A stretch of 64,000 nucleotides of DNA from Hymenolepis diminuta (GCA_900708905.1 CAADRB010000026.1:1343752-1407751); one strand, 5' to 3'; shown: positions 38,001 through 50,605, counted from the stretch's first letter. Notes: generated from the sequence alone by a model not told the origin. Program-made: numbers and translations.

Positions 38001-39194
38001 TTTGAAATATTGTAAATTTTATAATTTTATTGGACCATACTGATAATCAAACGTTTGTGTTCGAAATTAAATTTGTGAAGAAGATTATTGTGTTGTAATT
38101 CCCCGTTATGGGAAATACGCAAATATGGGGTAGAAGGTTTGCTCATATAAAGAGTAAATTTAGGAAGAAAGAGTAAATTCAAAGGAAGAAGAAGTTCGAA
38201 TTTTTCAATTTGCTCTTCATATTCAAGGTTCCTGAAGAGACGGCTTGAATTCAATATCTAGTAGATGATTATTCATTTGACTCGATATATAGCTTTCAAA
38301 TCCTAAAATCTGCACACCGAAAAACAAATGATTAGTAATTTTTAATTATTAAGAATCATATAAATTGGGGAAAGAGTAGATTTGCTCAATAAAAGTCTAA
38401 GGAAAGGTGTTTGAGTAGAAATAGAAAACTATATCAGAGTAAAAACGCCCACTTATCAGTTCTCCTCCATATTTCTTAATGTCTGTTGTTGACAACTTCG
38501 CTTCTAATGTTCCAAAGTTCAATTTTTATGATTAGACCCCGATTTCTAGGTGGATTCACGTTATTCATGTCCAGAGCTGGTTGACACTTTGATACAATTG
38601 CCTGAATCAAAATGTAATATCGGTAGGTTTCTCCCTCCGTTGAGACTAGTCTCTAGTTGGGAATAGCGCTGATATCATGGCACAATAAAACTAACCAGAG
38701 TCCTCTCGTAAGTAAAAATTTCACTTATGCAATTTTACGGAAAAATTTTTACATTCTCAGGTGAATAAGGTGATTTAAAGCACTTTTAGATACTTGTTCA
38801 CATCTTTCGTTGTTTTTCATCCTTAAAAAGTGTGATCCACTTATAAAAAATGTCGACTTTCTTGGTTGGATGAAAAGAAAAATAATAAGGCTGTTCGAAA
38901 GAATTCAATTTAAGCGGTTTATTTAAATATTTCTGTCAGTGCGAAAAATTTTAGATCTTCCACATCGAGACATTAGGGCAAATATTTGACAATTCTCACA
39001 TACTTACTCCAACAAAAGCGCGATTACTCTTTCCTCAAATAAACGGATTTGATTTTATCGTAGATTTTTCCAACCAATACACTTGGATGTTTTAAAGCTT
39101 GAAAGTGCTCCAATGTAATGAGATTGCTTTTAAGAAGAGTCTTAATTTTTTAATTGTATAAAAGCATTTGAACGAGAGAAGCTCTATAGTGGCC

Positions 39195-39300
39195 AATAAG
39201 GGATAGTGGGAAGGAGATCGAAAAGAATTTGTAAATAAGGTTAAGATATCAAGAGTCTTACTTCAGTTGATTTTTAGATTCGGATAATCTAATGTCTACT
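39195..39300 (+). repeat. Dispersed repeat family D, 5' fragment
   Basis: GGAGATCGAAAAGAATTTGT followed by ATCAAGAGTCTTACTTCAG and TTTTTAGATTCGGAT matches the 5' part of the 26.0 and 46.2 kb copies. Confidence 0.5.
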
Positions 39301-41223
39301 TAATAATAAGTTTATTTCCTCCTCATGTAGCCAATATAGTAGCAGACATGTCAATCTGTCTAATTAATTTGTGTTTACTAATTAGCGGATTTAACGAAAA
39401 ACTTACTTCTACACCTCGTAAAGAGGCATATTTTCACCACACTATATCATTTTTTATTTGTAAAAGTCAAATTAAATGCATAAAATTTGCTTTCTTCTAC
39501 ATTTTTAGCATAAAAATATAATGTAAGAAAAGCGAATGAAGGAAACTTGGCAAGCACTTCACAAATCCCACCGGTTGACGTAAAATGCAGTGCCCTGGGC
39601 TATGAAATAAATATACAAATTCATGTTTTGTTCTGATATAAATGGGGTATTAATTGTCTAGAATTTGTTTTGTTTTTATGATGTGAAATTGCAGTTAGGA
39701 AAAAAATTTAATTTCCAATCAGGGTTTGGAAACAATTAACAAGTCAAGGAATTCGTAGAATTTTTTTATATTTAATTTTCACTTTCGAAGAGTCAGTGAC
39801 ACCGAGAGTCCAAACACATAATGCACTTTTCTTGCTCACCCTTCGTTCAGGACCGATGTTAAATAATCTGAGGTGTTGGTCTTAAATCTGATTCAGTTTT
39901 TTCACTAAACCTGATTTTCTGTTATTCAGTTATGATTTATTTTATAAATCATTTCGTCTAAAACAAAGTGCTTTTTTTTCTTAGAATTTAAATTCAGTCA
40001 TTTTAAAACCCATATCAACTTTCTTCAACCTGTTATCATATAAGCTACTTTGAGAAAAATGTATCAAAATCGTCCTGAACAGCCGAATATATTAATCAGC
40101 CAACCCGATATTTGGGGTATTGGAACATCAGACAATGAAGCTGTGAGCTATTTCCAAGAAGTAGAAAATAAACATTTCAGTTAGTACTGTCAAACTATTT
40201 CGCAACTACTGGATTAATACCCAACAAACCTTGAAACTGCAACAATTATCGTTGCCCTTCACAAGTGCCCTTCTTTCACTCCCGAATCCCTACCCACTCG
40301 TTTTCTTCTAAAGTACATTCAATTCACCAAAAATGGCAGGATCCCGTGGAGGTCTTCCTCTTTATCATCCTTTTATCAAAAAGAATTCGCAGAATAAATC
40401 CATTCCACCTCGTGTTGTATAAGTACGAATGTACACACTTGTTCTCTGTGATTCTACAGCAATAGGTAACTGCAAAAAATGCAGTTCACACAGTCATATG
40501 TAAACGAATCCTTGTAAATGGCCTTAAAAATGATTTTATCCATGTGAATTCAGAAAAAGTACACAGGAATGCGTCAAAATTTCTCAGAGCTTAAACTATG
40601 GAAGGGTATTAGATAAAATAAAACTGGGTAAATTAGTTTTTAATTTTATGTACAAATTACAATTTTGCTTTTATTCCATCAAATAACAGTTTAAGTTAGC
40701 TTTTTTATTTTTGCCCCGATTTGGTTAAACAAAATGTGCGACTGACATTAATAATAAATTCATTAAAAGGCAGGATTTAGAATAATTTGTTAATTAAGTA
40801 ATTTTTTGCTTATTGCGCTTAATTAAATTCTTATTGATCAAATTTATTCGTTGCGTAAAATTTGATCACTTTTAACCTCGTTTGTTTCCTTCTCTACTTT
40901 CCTCTTCCATTTTTATTACAATTAATAAATATAGAAGCGTCATGTCTTGATATAAGGTTGAAATAATTAAAACTAATAAAAATTTATTCGAAGATTCGAT
41001 CGAATGTAATATTTGTCTAGCATTTTAGAGATATTAATAGGTCGATTAATAATCTGTGGTGTTTGTGATGACCAGCCATCTTTTAAGACATACCGCTTAA
41101 AATTTGAGATGTGCGCACTGTACTGCATTTTAAATCAACCAAGCCTTCTATCGGATTGCAACTGAAGTTCTGTCCATTTTTAAATTTGAAATAAAGTGAC
41201 AATTTTGTCAAAAATACATTTAT

Positions 41224-42258
41224 TTAGTGTTCAACATAGTCACCATTTTTATTAATTTCATCTTCCTATCTTGCCACAAGCTTTCTCATTCCTTCTTCAT
41301 AGAATTTAGCCAGTTTGAACTGAAAACAAGGAACTAGCCACATTTCGACCTCTTCTCTTGAAGTAGACCTTTGAAAATGAAAATCGGTTGGCACAAGATC
41401 GGGAGTATATCGTGGGTGATGCATGACTTCCCAACCAAATTCTTCAACTAGAATTTTTGTTGCTCTTGAATTGTGGGGTCTGACACTATCATGGAGTGCA
41501 GAACCACTCCTTTTCGATTGATCAAAGAAGGCAGTTTTTCCTCTAAAACTGCTTTTAAGCGAGTTAACTGCTGACAGTAAACTTCAGATGTTATTACTTC
41601 ATTGTCACCCATTAGTTCATAATAAACAATTCCCTTCAAATTCCACCATACACAAGAGAATATTTTTCGGGTGCAGTCTACATCTCGATTTGGAAATGGA
41701 ATTGGCCTTGAACTACGACTTAGCCACGACTGTCTTTTGCGCTTAACATTGTTGTAAAGAATCCATTTCTCGTCGTCAGTTATGATTCGGTCTAAAAAAG
41801 GTGTCTGAAGTTCACGAGAACGTAGTGAACTTCAAGCGGAACACAACAGGTCACACTCTATTGCTTGTTGATTTCCGACAAATCGGGTGGGTTGGCCCAT
41901 TTCCCAACCTTTGAGACTTTCGCAATCAAGTCTTTTCATTTCCCTATATATGGCCATATAGCAGCTTTCGTTAAAGACTCAACTCAGTTCTCTAGTAGTG
42001 CAGATTGCATTTTCATCAATGCAACTTACAATTGCTCAGAATTGAGTTTTTAGAGCATCCTGCTCTCGGTTCGTTTTTCAGGCTGAAGTCATCCTTTTTG
42101 AAACCACCTGCAGAAAACCACCTTCTGCAGGTCTTTTCATTCACAACATCATTTCCACAAGTGTCATTGAGTGTTTTTGGTGCTGAGCTTGCCGTATTTC
42201 CTTGATAAAATTCAAACACTAAAATATGTCTGATATGCTCTTTATTTGAAGTGTACAC
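41224..42258 (-). pseudogene. Mariner transposase pseudogene (D,D34D type)
   Basis: Transposase of the mariner/Tc1 superfamily, a nuclear cut-and-paste enzyme. The relic spans 1035 bases (345 codons), matching the usual length of about 345 residues. N-terminus: KEHIRHILVFEFYQGN and NEKTCRRWFS, the paired helix-turn-helix region. Catalytic core: ITDDEKWILY (first Asp), KGIVYYEL and SEVYCQQLTRLK, then LHDSVRPHNS (second Asp), and 34 residues later PTDFHF (third Asp). C-terminus: NKNGDYVEH. Disabling changes: stops and frame loss between about 42050 and 41800; a one-base frame change at the second Asp (about 41500); a missing segment after the third Asp, where the conserved LxGKxF block should be; and a TAG in place of Trp at 41266-41268. 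It cannot make an active enzyme. Confidence 0.92.
42106..42132. repeat. Perfect 10-bp hairpin inside the mariner relic
   Basis: ACCTGCAGAA (42106-42115) and TTCTGCAGGT (42123-42132) are exact reverse complements with a 7-base loop. It overlaps the RRWFSAGGFKK part of the transposase, where mariner normally has RRWFSRFKSGDF. A short local duplication of AAACCACCT probably created it. Confidence 0.7.
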
Positions 42259-42659
42259 TAGAGCTGGAAATAGTTATTAATAACGATAATTATCACACGA
42301 TCTGAAAGAAAAAATAATATTTTATTAATTAGCAAAGATAAGCATACAACATTAAGAAGCTAGATTGAAGTAATCGTGCCCTAAACGCAGAGTTCAAAAA
42401 TTGGACAGAACTTCTGTTACAACCTGGTATATAGACATATTTCAATGCGAGTTTCTTCAAAAGATCTTTTGATAAGTAGCAGAATATACTCTTCAGGGGT
42501 GAGAAGAGGACAAATAAATATTCCGAATCCCGTGGCCCAAATCTGTCCACTCTTTTTCGAAACTAATTCCTCCGGCATAGCTATGAATTTGCTATATATA
42601 TTGTAAGCTGGTAACATTCTGTTTCCTCATTCATAAAATCAAAATAATGCACTGAAGTG

Positions 42660-42900
42660 ATAAGGCTGATCATTCTAATTCACCGGTCGGATAATGAGCA
42701 CCGAACATCACAGGCAAGAATTTGCGCAGTAATCCAAGGGACCAATCTTGAATTTGAACTTCGGGCGTGAACCAGTGAACTAACCTCGATCCAAAAGTCA
42801 AACGAGGTAGGACTCTTAATTATTTGACCTTATTCAGAATATATTTTCTATCTTTTTTATATTCATCGATTTCTGTTGCTTTCCATGCTGAAAATCTGAA
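42660..42900 (+). repeat. Dispersed repeat family B, copy beside the mariner
   Basis: Contains AATCCAAGGGACCAATC, GAACCAGTGAACTAACCTCG, GGACTCTTAATTATTTGACC and the pyrimidine-rich 3' block. It aligns best with the 26.8 kb copy. It starts about 230 bases right of the mariner end. Confidence 0.4.
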
Positions 42901-43787
42901 AAATTGTTTATCTTTTGGATTTAATTTGGAGGCAATTTCAGAAATCTAATTTATGAAGAAATCTACCTCTTCTCTCCTCATACGAAAATATTTACAGAAA
43001 TAATAAGGATTTTCATTAAATGAATGTAATCAGACTTGCTAATTTATTAATGATATTTGTGCATCAAATAATACTGGTTTAATAGTCGGATTTTTTATTT
43101 CTTCCTATTTAAAACGAATGTGAGCTCTGGTACATTGAAGGTTGGTGAATCGGAATTCATTAGAGAAAGCTGTTTTACCTTCTTTATCTACACACTCATA
43201 ATTCGCATTAATTTACCAATTTTGGTTAATAAGAAGAAGGGACGTCGTAAGAGCACAACCTAATGACATTTTCAGACAATTGAATTAACTCCAATTATAA
43301 TAAATGGTCCATTTATTCCACGTAATTGATAAAACACTAAAATTACAGACAATCTTGTGAATTTTTAATATTTATGCGCACTTCTAAACTGTTTTGACTT
43401 AGAAATAATGTGTTCCGTAAAAATATATTTTGGAGCAAAATGGATTATTTACCCGAAAAATATTGATTTCAGGTTGACTCCAAATGTAATCGAATTCTAA
43501 AAATCGAGAAATGAGTTACAAAATAAATAATTGATAAATAAAAATTTACAGATAGTGTTTAAGAAGATCATTATATTTAAGGTCATTAAAGAGGACATTT
43601 TATCATACGAGGCATGTGGCAAATTGTAGGAACTAACGAACCAGGTCTTGATTGTAGGAACTAAGACTATAATAACAGGTAACAACAGCAATAACAGTCA
43701 GCACCAAGAGGTGACTAGGCCAAAATTTATTGACGACTTAAGTGAGCGAGGGAGGAGTGAGCAATAGAGGAGATGAGGTAGAAGCGT

Positions 43788-43803
43788 GGGGGTGGGGGGG
43801 GGG
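43788..43803 (+). repeat. G-run, G-quadruplex candidate
   Basis: Five Gs, one T, then ten Gs. It sits in a purine-rich, CpG-containing islet (43730-43930) unlike the flanking AT-rich DNA. Confidence 0.7.
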
Positions 43804-44471
43804 AGTAAGTGACAAGTGTGTGTATGAGCGTGTATCGCGTGTAGGCGGAGCCACAGATCATTTGTGTCACGCGGGCGTGAGTGCAGCGTACTTTTAATGA
43901 AACGGGGCGGTTACAGAAAGCGAAAATCGATAAACACGTTTATACATGACAGGTTGAGGTTTTTGGTCAAAGGGATATAAGGACATCACTGGATGAAAAT
44001 TTAAATATTTCTATATAGAATACGAATAAAGAATAAGTTCGGAAAATGCATAGAGTCATCCTCCAGACTCCTCCCAACTTTGAGGTACATTAAAGCGATG
44101 CGAATTGGTCCAAGTGTAATTGTTGTGCTCAAGCCAAATGTTTCACTATTCGGGAGGCTGTAGGAACTAAATGACGAAACTCGAACCTTGCATGTGGCGG
44201 TAGACTAAAATACTTCAGGAATGGTAACCGCAATGGAGAAATGGAGAACACAGGATAGGTGATCAAAATGTCATGAATAACAAGCAATCAATGGAAAAAT
44301 AGGGGAAGCATAGTAGATAGCTGTATTCAATCTTGATGACGACATGAGAAACGTACATGTCCTCCACTATTAGTAGAAAGAATTTTGGTTGTTTTACCAC
44401 AGTGTTGATAATTTCATTTGTCTTGAGACTCTTCTTCATTTGTCTGCTGCCTGCCACAATTTTAATGCATG

Positions 44472-44890
44472 CTAAATGAAAGTAATGTTTAGATGCTGGG
44501 GTGGGAGTGTTGAGCTAGTATTTATGAAGACGGAGGTGAATGGGGTAGTATCTGTTTCGTTGAAAAGCCTGCTTTTGAAGGAGTTTGAAGTTTTAGAGAC
44601 CCGGAATCGGTTCGGATAACTGTTGCAGCTTGATGGCGTGGTACTGGAGTTGTATGGAAGAGCCTGTCGTGGATATCGACACTTTGTTTCCGGTTGAGGT
44701 ATTTTTGGAAGATTTCCCACTTCAGGTTTCTGAATGTTTCTCTTTCGCCTTGCTCGTCGCTTACCGATAGCTGACACTTGGTCGTTCGAACAGTGCTGCT
44801 CCTCTCCTCATACAGAGTTGAAATCACCACCAATAGACGGAAGTTCGTTAGAGCATTTTTGATTATAAGCATGGGGCTGCTCTTTATCAA
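44472..44890 (-). pseudogene. Coding-like relic in shifted frames
   Basis: Two overlapping minus-strand frames (44890-44522 and 44777-44472) have few stops and normal amino acid usage. An example is SAIGKRRARRKRNIQKPEVG followed by a Ser/Thr/Asn-rich stretch. The segment is GC-richer than its surroundings and continues the 45.1-45.0 kb fragment on the same strand. It may be a frame-shifted pseudogene. No homolog recognised. Confidence 0.2.
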
Positions 44891-44976
44891 AATCCGTTTC
44901 TGGAGTGATATTTTAGACGACGGATAATCGCTTTCCGTTTAAGAAGGCTCCGATTCTGAATGATCTGTTTTCGTGG

Positions 44977-45161
44977 CTACAGTCCTTTAGCAATTCCATT
45001 CATTAGCTCCTTGCGAGGCCGCTTTCTGAATTCCAATTCTGGCTCCTCCATGCGCTCTAAGATAGCAGAATTGGGGTCATTGTAAGATATCATGAACGGT
45101 TTTCCGAGAACGTCATACACTAGCTCAAATGCCCTTGGTGTTGGATCCTTGAGAAGGCAGG
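44977..45161 (-). pseudogene. Coding-like fragment of unknown identity, possible terminal exon or relic
   Basis: After an acceptor-like tgtgattag, a minus-strand frame runs 61 codons to a TAG at 44979-44977. It reads DPTPRAFELVYDVLGKPF and later EEPELEFRKRPRKEL: charged, balanced in composition and unlike the biased ORFs around it. The frame just upstream is closed by TGA, so it would need splicing or is a relic. Basic residues continue after the stop (KRKAIIRRLK), and further coding-like frames lie at 44472-44890. I do not recognise the family. Confidence 0.3.
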
Positions 45162-46194
45162 CTAATCACACTAGCTGGCTGGTTATTCGTAAGCGCGGGA
45201 CTGTGCCTCCAGGGATAAGAGACCTTTTGGAATATTTAATCTATTGAAGGTGGGAACAGTGAAATAGTTTGCAATTACAGATAAAAAATTGTGAATCCTT
45301 ACAGAGTTACCAATTTGTAGCAACCATTGTTGGGGTGAACACGCTAAATTAATTCCAAGTGCTTTCTACACGTGAAAAACTATCTAATAATGATTTCACC
45401 AAAATTATTTCAAGCTGTCAATTTATCAAATTTAGTGAAATTAAATTTGGAATTATAATTTCATTGAATACTTTAATTGATGAACGAAGTGTTAGAAATG
45501 CGACAATTGGAGCAAAATTTTATGTCAGTATTTTTCACTTCGCTGATTTCCTATTTTCCTGTTATTTAAAATACTTGATTAAAGTTTAATTTTAATTGAT
45601 TTTAATATTACATCTAGTATTTGTTGCATGAAAATAACCTTCGTTTAATTTACTTGGATAAAAATCCCTGATCAGTTCTTGATCTAGATCTTATCACAAT
45701 TATTATTGTTATCCATTTTACTGCGAAACTTCTTCCCTAGTTTAAATCACGGAATAACACCTGAATAAGGGAATTATCAAATTAGTCTAATAGCGGGAGT
45801 CAATAATAAATAGGTAATTATGACAGAATATCACAAGTCTTATTCATTTGTTTTTTGTAAACTAAGTTCTTCGAGTTCCCACAGGCGATATAGTCACTGG
45901 ATAACGTCCTAACGCTTAATTTCAATGACTTAAATCCCAGACTCATGAGTGAGACTCTATTCACGATACTGGGAGCTTGGTGACGAGTTGAGTTAATTTC
46001 GCAGTTGGTCATACTGCCTCGATTTATTTGAATCTTCTTACAGTAAAGAGCAGGTAGGGGAGATAGGCAGATAAGTTTTATGCATTGAAGAGATCAATTG
46101 AGTTCGCTCAAGGTCGATACTATCGTCTGTATTATTATTAATGCAAAATGCTCAATTTTTATTTGCGGAGAGCTACTGAAATCGGTTAATAGAA

Positions 46195-46420
46195 AGTCCA
46201 GCAAAAGAAGGGGATCGAAAAGATATTGTGGATAATCAAAATATCAGAGTCTTATTCCATTTGATCTTTGAATTTGGGCTGCACTATATTTATCCACAGT
46301 TTAATTCACGTATCGAAATTCAAATTTCAAGATTCATCCCCTGAATAGGAATAGATACGGCGTTCAATGTTTACTAATCAGTTGTTCCATTATGAAGGTC
46401 GCTCCTGCAACTTAACTTTG
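46195..46420 (+). repeat. Dispersed repeat family D, most complete copy
   Basis: Contains GGGGATCGAAAAGATATTGT, AAATATCAGAGTCTTATTCC, CGTATCGAAATTCAAATTTC, AATCAGTTGTTCCATTATGA and GGTCGCTCCTGCAACTTAAC. It links the 5' and 3' parts seen in the other copies. Confidence 0.5.
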
Positions 46421-49254
46421 AAATGTTAACGTAGTAGAGCTGAGATAAATAAAGTTTCCATCTGTAATTATCATTACCCTTAAATAAGGCAAAATTTTAT
46501 GAACACTGCGAAAAAACGTCTGAAAATGGTTGTCCTTAAAACACTTGAAGTTAGTTTCGGTCAAATTAATTCGTCAAAAAATGGCTAAATTTAATATTAA
46601 GAGAAAATATACACCTTTAATGAAAATCAAAATAAGTCTTCATAATCAGAATTTAAAACACAAGTTAAAAATTGCTATAAATTTTATGGGATGCTCATTC
46701 ATTTACGGAGAATTTGCATACTTTTCTTCTAAAGTTAACTGATGATTTCAGGGTAGAAAGTACTGAAAAAGATGGAGCAAAACATGTCATCAACCCGATA
46801 TTTGTAATAAAGACCTCTTTCAATCTCGGATGTATTTGAAATCCCTATATTCCTACATCACCTTGTGAATTTCATTAGTGAAGTTTTTCTGCAGATGTAC
46901 TACTTCCACAGAAAACGGGGCATGAGAACAGACAGTCAGTTGGAGTGTCAACATAGTCTTGCGCTCATGACTGTCACCCCATCACCACGTGGATGTCGCG
47001 TGGTAAATCTAAGTAATTTCTTACCTTAATCTATTTACGAATCCCCAGAAATCTGTCGTGTTTATAATTTTCGAAGAGTGAATTTCAGGGTCACATGAAA
47101 AATTTAATTTTAAGGATATTAAATTATTTTCAAAATATTTAAATCCAGGCAAAGCAAAATTCATGACATCAAAAATCTGTTTAAATATTTTAGATATTAA
47201 AAATCATTTGGAATATTTATTCATGTTCCTTTTAGATATCATATTTAATAAAAGATACTATATTTAAAATTATTTATTTTTAAATGTATTAAATCCACAA
47301 GATTTTAGAATAGAAATGTTATCTTTATTATTTGAACATAAACTAGCAATTCTTCAGTGAGAACTAAAATGTATCGCGATATTTAATCTTGCTTTTATGC
47401 TGTATTAATTTTATAAAATTATACATTAATATTTAAATCTTTCTGAATAGATATTACCATAAAGTGTTTAGTTACTTTTATTTTTTAATTTCCGATAGTG
47501 AAAACTCCACTAAAATACATTTATCAACAGTCACACCAGGATGTGTTGTTGTAGATGAAGATATGATTTTAGAACCAGACATAAGGATCCCAGGGGACTT
47601 CAAATAAACCTTAATAATGTAATCAAAACCCTTGGAGTCGCTAGCAGAAGTCATTGGTACTTTCCAATATGCACTTTTTATAAATCACTTTGTATATCAA
47701 ACGTAGATAGTTGTATCGTGGGCGGATGGTCGCCATAAAAACCGAGGTGAACTTTTCTGACGTTGTAAAAAATTCGACGAATAATCATTCACGTGCCTCA
47801 GTGTCATAAACCACACCGACACGCATGTGCTGTTACGCAGGTACTTTAGACAGGTCCTCCTACTAAGCACCAGCACTTTATGGGGTGATTTATGGTCAAA
47901 CTTTAAAGTGGACTTCGTCCTTTGAAATTACGGTTGCTTAGATGCGGTCGCTTACCTAGCAAAAGGTTAATTACCAAGTACTGTGGGTTGTCTAATGCCC
48001 GTTGGTGGCGCATAAATCAATAACTCTTTGGTGTTTAGAGTTTATTGGATGAATGATTGCGTAAGGACAAAAAGAAGAGGGTGCATAACAGGACTTAGAT
48101 TATTAAAACAAGAGAGAGAAGAGAAAATATATTAGATTAACTTAATTTTTACTGTCAAAGGCGATTGACACTGTTATATAACTGGCATCGTTTAACTTAT
48201 TTTCCTATGCTCGGCGAACTACAAATGAGGAATGACTTTAAAATATCAGATAATAATATAAGAAAGAGTAGGTCGCCGAGGAAGCAAACAAGAATATGGA
48301 TGGTTAGAATCGGAAAAAGCTAAATATATGAAAATCAGATCATTTAGAAGGTCAAGGATTTTTTATGGGATAGAACAGAGCACTGTAGAAGGTTAGGACA
48401 AAATAGCTATTGGTAAGCAGGGTTACTAAAGGCTATCCGTCTAATTTATTTGGACACAATTATCTCGGAAACAAGTTAATTATAAACTCGAAAACGGAGC
48501 TGCTGCTTAAAGTCACATATTCAGCAATTTTCCCTCTAATCTCCAGAATATGAAGGTTAAGCTTCCCGTTTCCAGATAGTATTTTTGAATATTATTATCA
48601 TATTATTATCTATTATCATAAAGAACAACTAAACTGACTAATTAAAGTGGACTACCTGTACTTGAAACACCTAGTAAAACTTACATCCCTGAAATAGTTG
48701 GAGAAGTTTCATCGCTTGCATACATACTTTCACAGAAAATGCCTCCTTCGGTTAAAGATAGACTTCTCATACGCCCTGCATAGCGCCACATACTTTATTT
48801 GCGTTAATTCCTTCTGACCCCCTAGTTGCAATGATAAAATCTTAACGGTCATGTTTATATCGCGTTTTCAAAGAAATAGAATTTGCTAATAATAATAGAA
48901 AATAACATTTTTCCGGCTTTCGGATAGGTAAAAAACTGAAATTGTGCAATAATTATGCATAAATTTACTGAAAGATATACTTTTGATTAACTTTTATAAA
49001 ATTTGAAATTATTACAAGAAGATCTATTGAAAATGGATGTTATTTTTTTACTGGAAGTCGACTGAAAATCAGTGTTATTATTTTTTACTTCAAATTCAAA
49101 GAGATTAATAATGAGATGGAGAACAGGAGGTTTCCTTGAAGATCTCTCTAATAGAATTGAAATCTTTAATAGACTTCGTCTTGTATTAAGCAGAAGGATG
49201 CATCGATGATGACTTCACATTCACAAGAGTAAAAGGGGAGTGAACTTTAATGAA

Positions 49255-49430
49255 TTAAATGGTATGAGTGATCAGCGAGCAGATCCGACATTTCAGAGGT
49301 CATGAGATTGATACCACTCTGAATGCATTCATTGATGTGGATTGTCAGCAAGAAAGGTGGCAGAATGCGAATTTCTCATCAGGGCCACTCTGAGATACTT
49401 TTGCTCTATAGATACTTCCCAATGAGAGTT
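49255..49430 (+). repeat. tRNA-derived SINE-like copy 1
   Basis: Contains GAGGTCATGAGATTGATACC, with a B-box-like part at 49303-49315. Forty-six bases later comes the conserved block CAGAATGCGAATTTCTCATC (49361-49380), then a GATACTTTTGCTCT..ACTTCCC tail. The same three blocks in the same order are at 50.0 and 57.8 kb. Confidence 0.55.
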
Positions 49431-49969
49431 ATGTGAGGTCAAACCGTATTAGTAATTAGTTTGTGCGAATACACATTTAGGCTACTCTCATTTTGCTATT
49501 AGTTTGTGCAGTCAAATCAGTTAGTTGTTGAAGTAATTACCAACTTAACTTTCTCTTTCATCGACATTTTATGTGCTGCGCACCTGGTCTCATGACCACT
49601 GAACTTGGAATGTGGCGAATCTAGCCTTTGATCTCTCACGTTTCCCCTCTGTACGGGAGAGGATTCAAAATGCACTTCATTCACCCTATTACCTAACCAT
49701 CCGAAAAGAATGTATACTATTTTGATCTCATCTTTCTCATACATTGAAGTTTCTCAACAAAAATAATCACATGAATGCAACTCATCACATGGGTTATGAA
49801 GTGCACCTGTTAGGTTCTAACTACTTACTATAAAATCACATTTTATTGTCTTTTGGGAAGATAACGTAAGAAAATACTAAATACTGAAATTTATTCAGAT
49901 TTAATTCACAATTATTTAAATTCATCAAACAATTTTTGGGCGATAACTGAAGGAAGCCTACGATTTTCC

Positions 49970-50150
49970 GTTGACACATTGGTTAAGGTGTTCGTCTACC
50001 AGGTCAGGAATCATGGGTTCAATGCCATCGTGTACCCAGTGAGCGAAAAGATCAGCCTCATTGGTTAAGTCCGGGATGACAGAATTCGAAATTTTCAGCA
50101 GAAAGACTCTTGGTGATACTTTGTCTCTGCTTCCCCAAACAGGCATAAGA
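49970..50150 (+). repeat. tRNA-derived SINE-like copy 2, best tRNA-like head
   Basis: TTGGTTAAGGTGTTCGTCTA resembles a tRNA D-arm/A-box. ATGGGTTCAATGCCAT (50014-50029) resembles a T-arm/B-box with a 4-bp stem. They are spaced as in a tRNA. A shared body follows: GACAGAATTCGAAATTTTCA (50078-50097) and GATACTTTGTCTCTGCTTCC. No full cloverleaf or anticodon arm could be folded, so it is not called as a tRNA gene. Confidence 0.6.
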
Positions 50151-50519
50151 TTTATGATTATTTGCTTGTAAGTTACTAGAACTAAATATTGGCCGCTCAA
50201 TAACTCTTTCGATATTCCTTAACCCTACGGTTAGCATCAGCATGTGTTCTGAGCATGAGGCGTCATAGAGTCCCTCTGTTTGATAAACCTGTACAATTTG
50301 GTCATTTTAATAACATGATTAAAGCAGTCATATCAAACTGCTAATTCGATTACTTTAAATCCCTACCCAATATTCCTTGCCCTTGACATTTTCTGTTGAA
50401 TTACGAAATCATTAATATATGTGTTATCAGCATTGGGTAGATGGAAGGTAAAATTTAGCCACTTCTGTTGAAAAATTTTTATTCTAGTATTCCTCTTGCC
50501 GATCAGAATTAACTACTTC

Positions 50520-50605
50520 GGTTGGCCGCCCATATCACTGGACGAGCGTCAATCATTACTGATCTCGTAGCTTCCGGTTTGGTAGCTGTGCACATTGACC
50601 GCGCG
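50520..50605 (+). repeat. Dispersed repeat family C, copy
   Basis: GCCCATATCACTGGACGAGC, TTACTGATCTCGTAGCTTCC and AGCTGTGCACATTGACC match 3520-3610 in the same order. Confidence 0.5.

Larger units (their letters stand above)
12741..41150. other. Gene desert with dispersed repeats
   Basis: About 28 kb of AT-rich sequence with frequent stops in all frames. I found no conserved coding exon and no tRNA or rRNA gene. It holds copies of several small dispersed repeat families, listed separately. It also has GC-richer islands at about 14570-14720, 16050-16320 and 20620-21130. The last has a G-rich run at 20753-20771 and a GGCAAC element at 21034-21039. Confidence 0.55.
41151..42427 (-). mobile_element. 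Full-length inactive mariner transposon with both terminal inverted repeats
   Basis: The left end (41151-41180) and the reverse complement of the right end (42398-42427) match over about 28 bases. They share the uninterrupted core GAAGTTCTGTCCA and the outer GTTG/ATTG block. Each end is flanked by TA (41149-41150 and 42428-42429), the mariner target duplication. The element is 1277 bp, the usual mariner size. The transposase relic between the ends is on the minus strand and begins about 170 bases from the right end. The right TIR is close to the consensus; the left has several substitutions. Confidence 0.9.

Noticed and set aside
42329..42617. Minus-strand frames beside the mariner right end
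   Set aside because: They enter the mariner TIR and have no recognisable homology; the two frames overlap each other.
49970..50045. True tRNA gene at the tRNA-like head
   Set aside because: A-box and B-box-like sequences are present, but the acceptor and anticodon arms do not fold and the body is shared with other copies, so SINE is the better reading.
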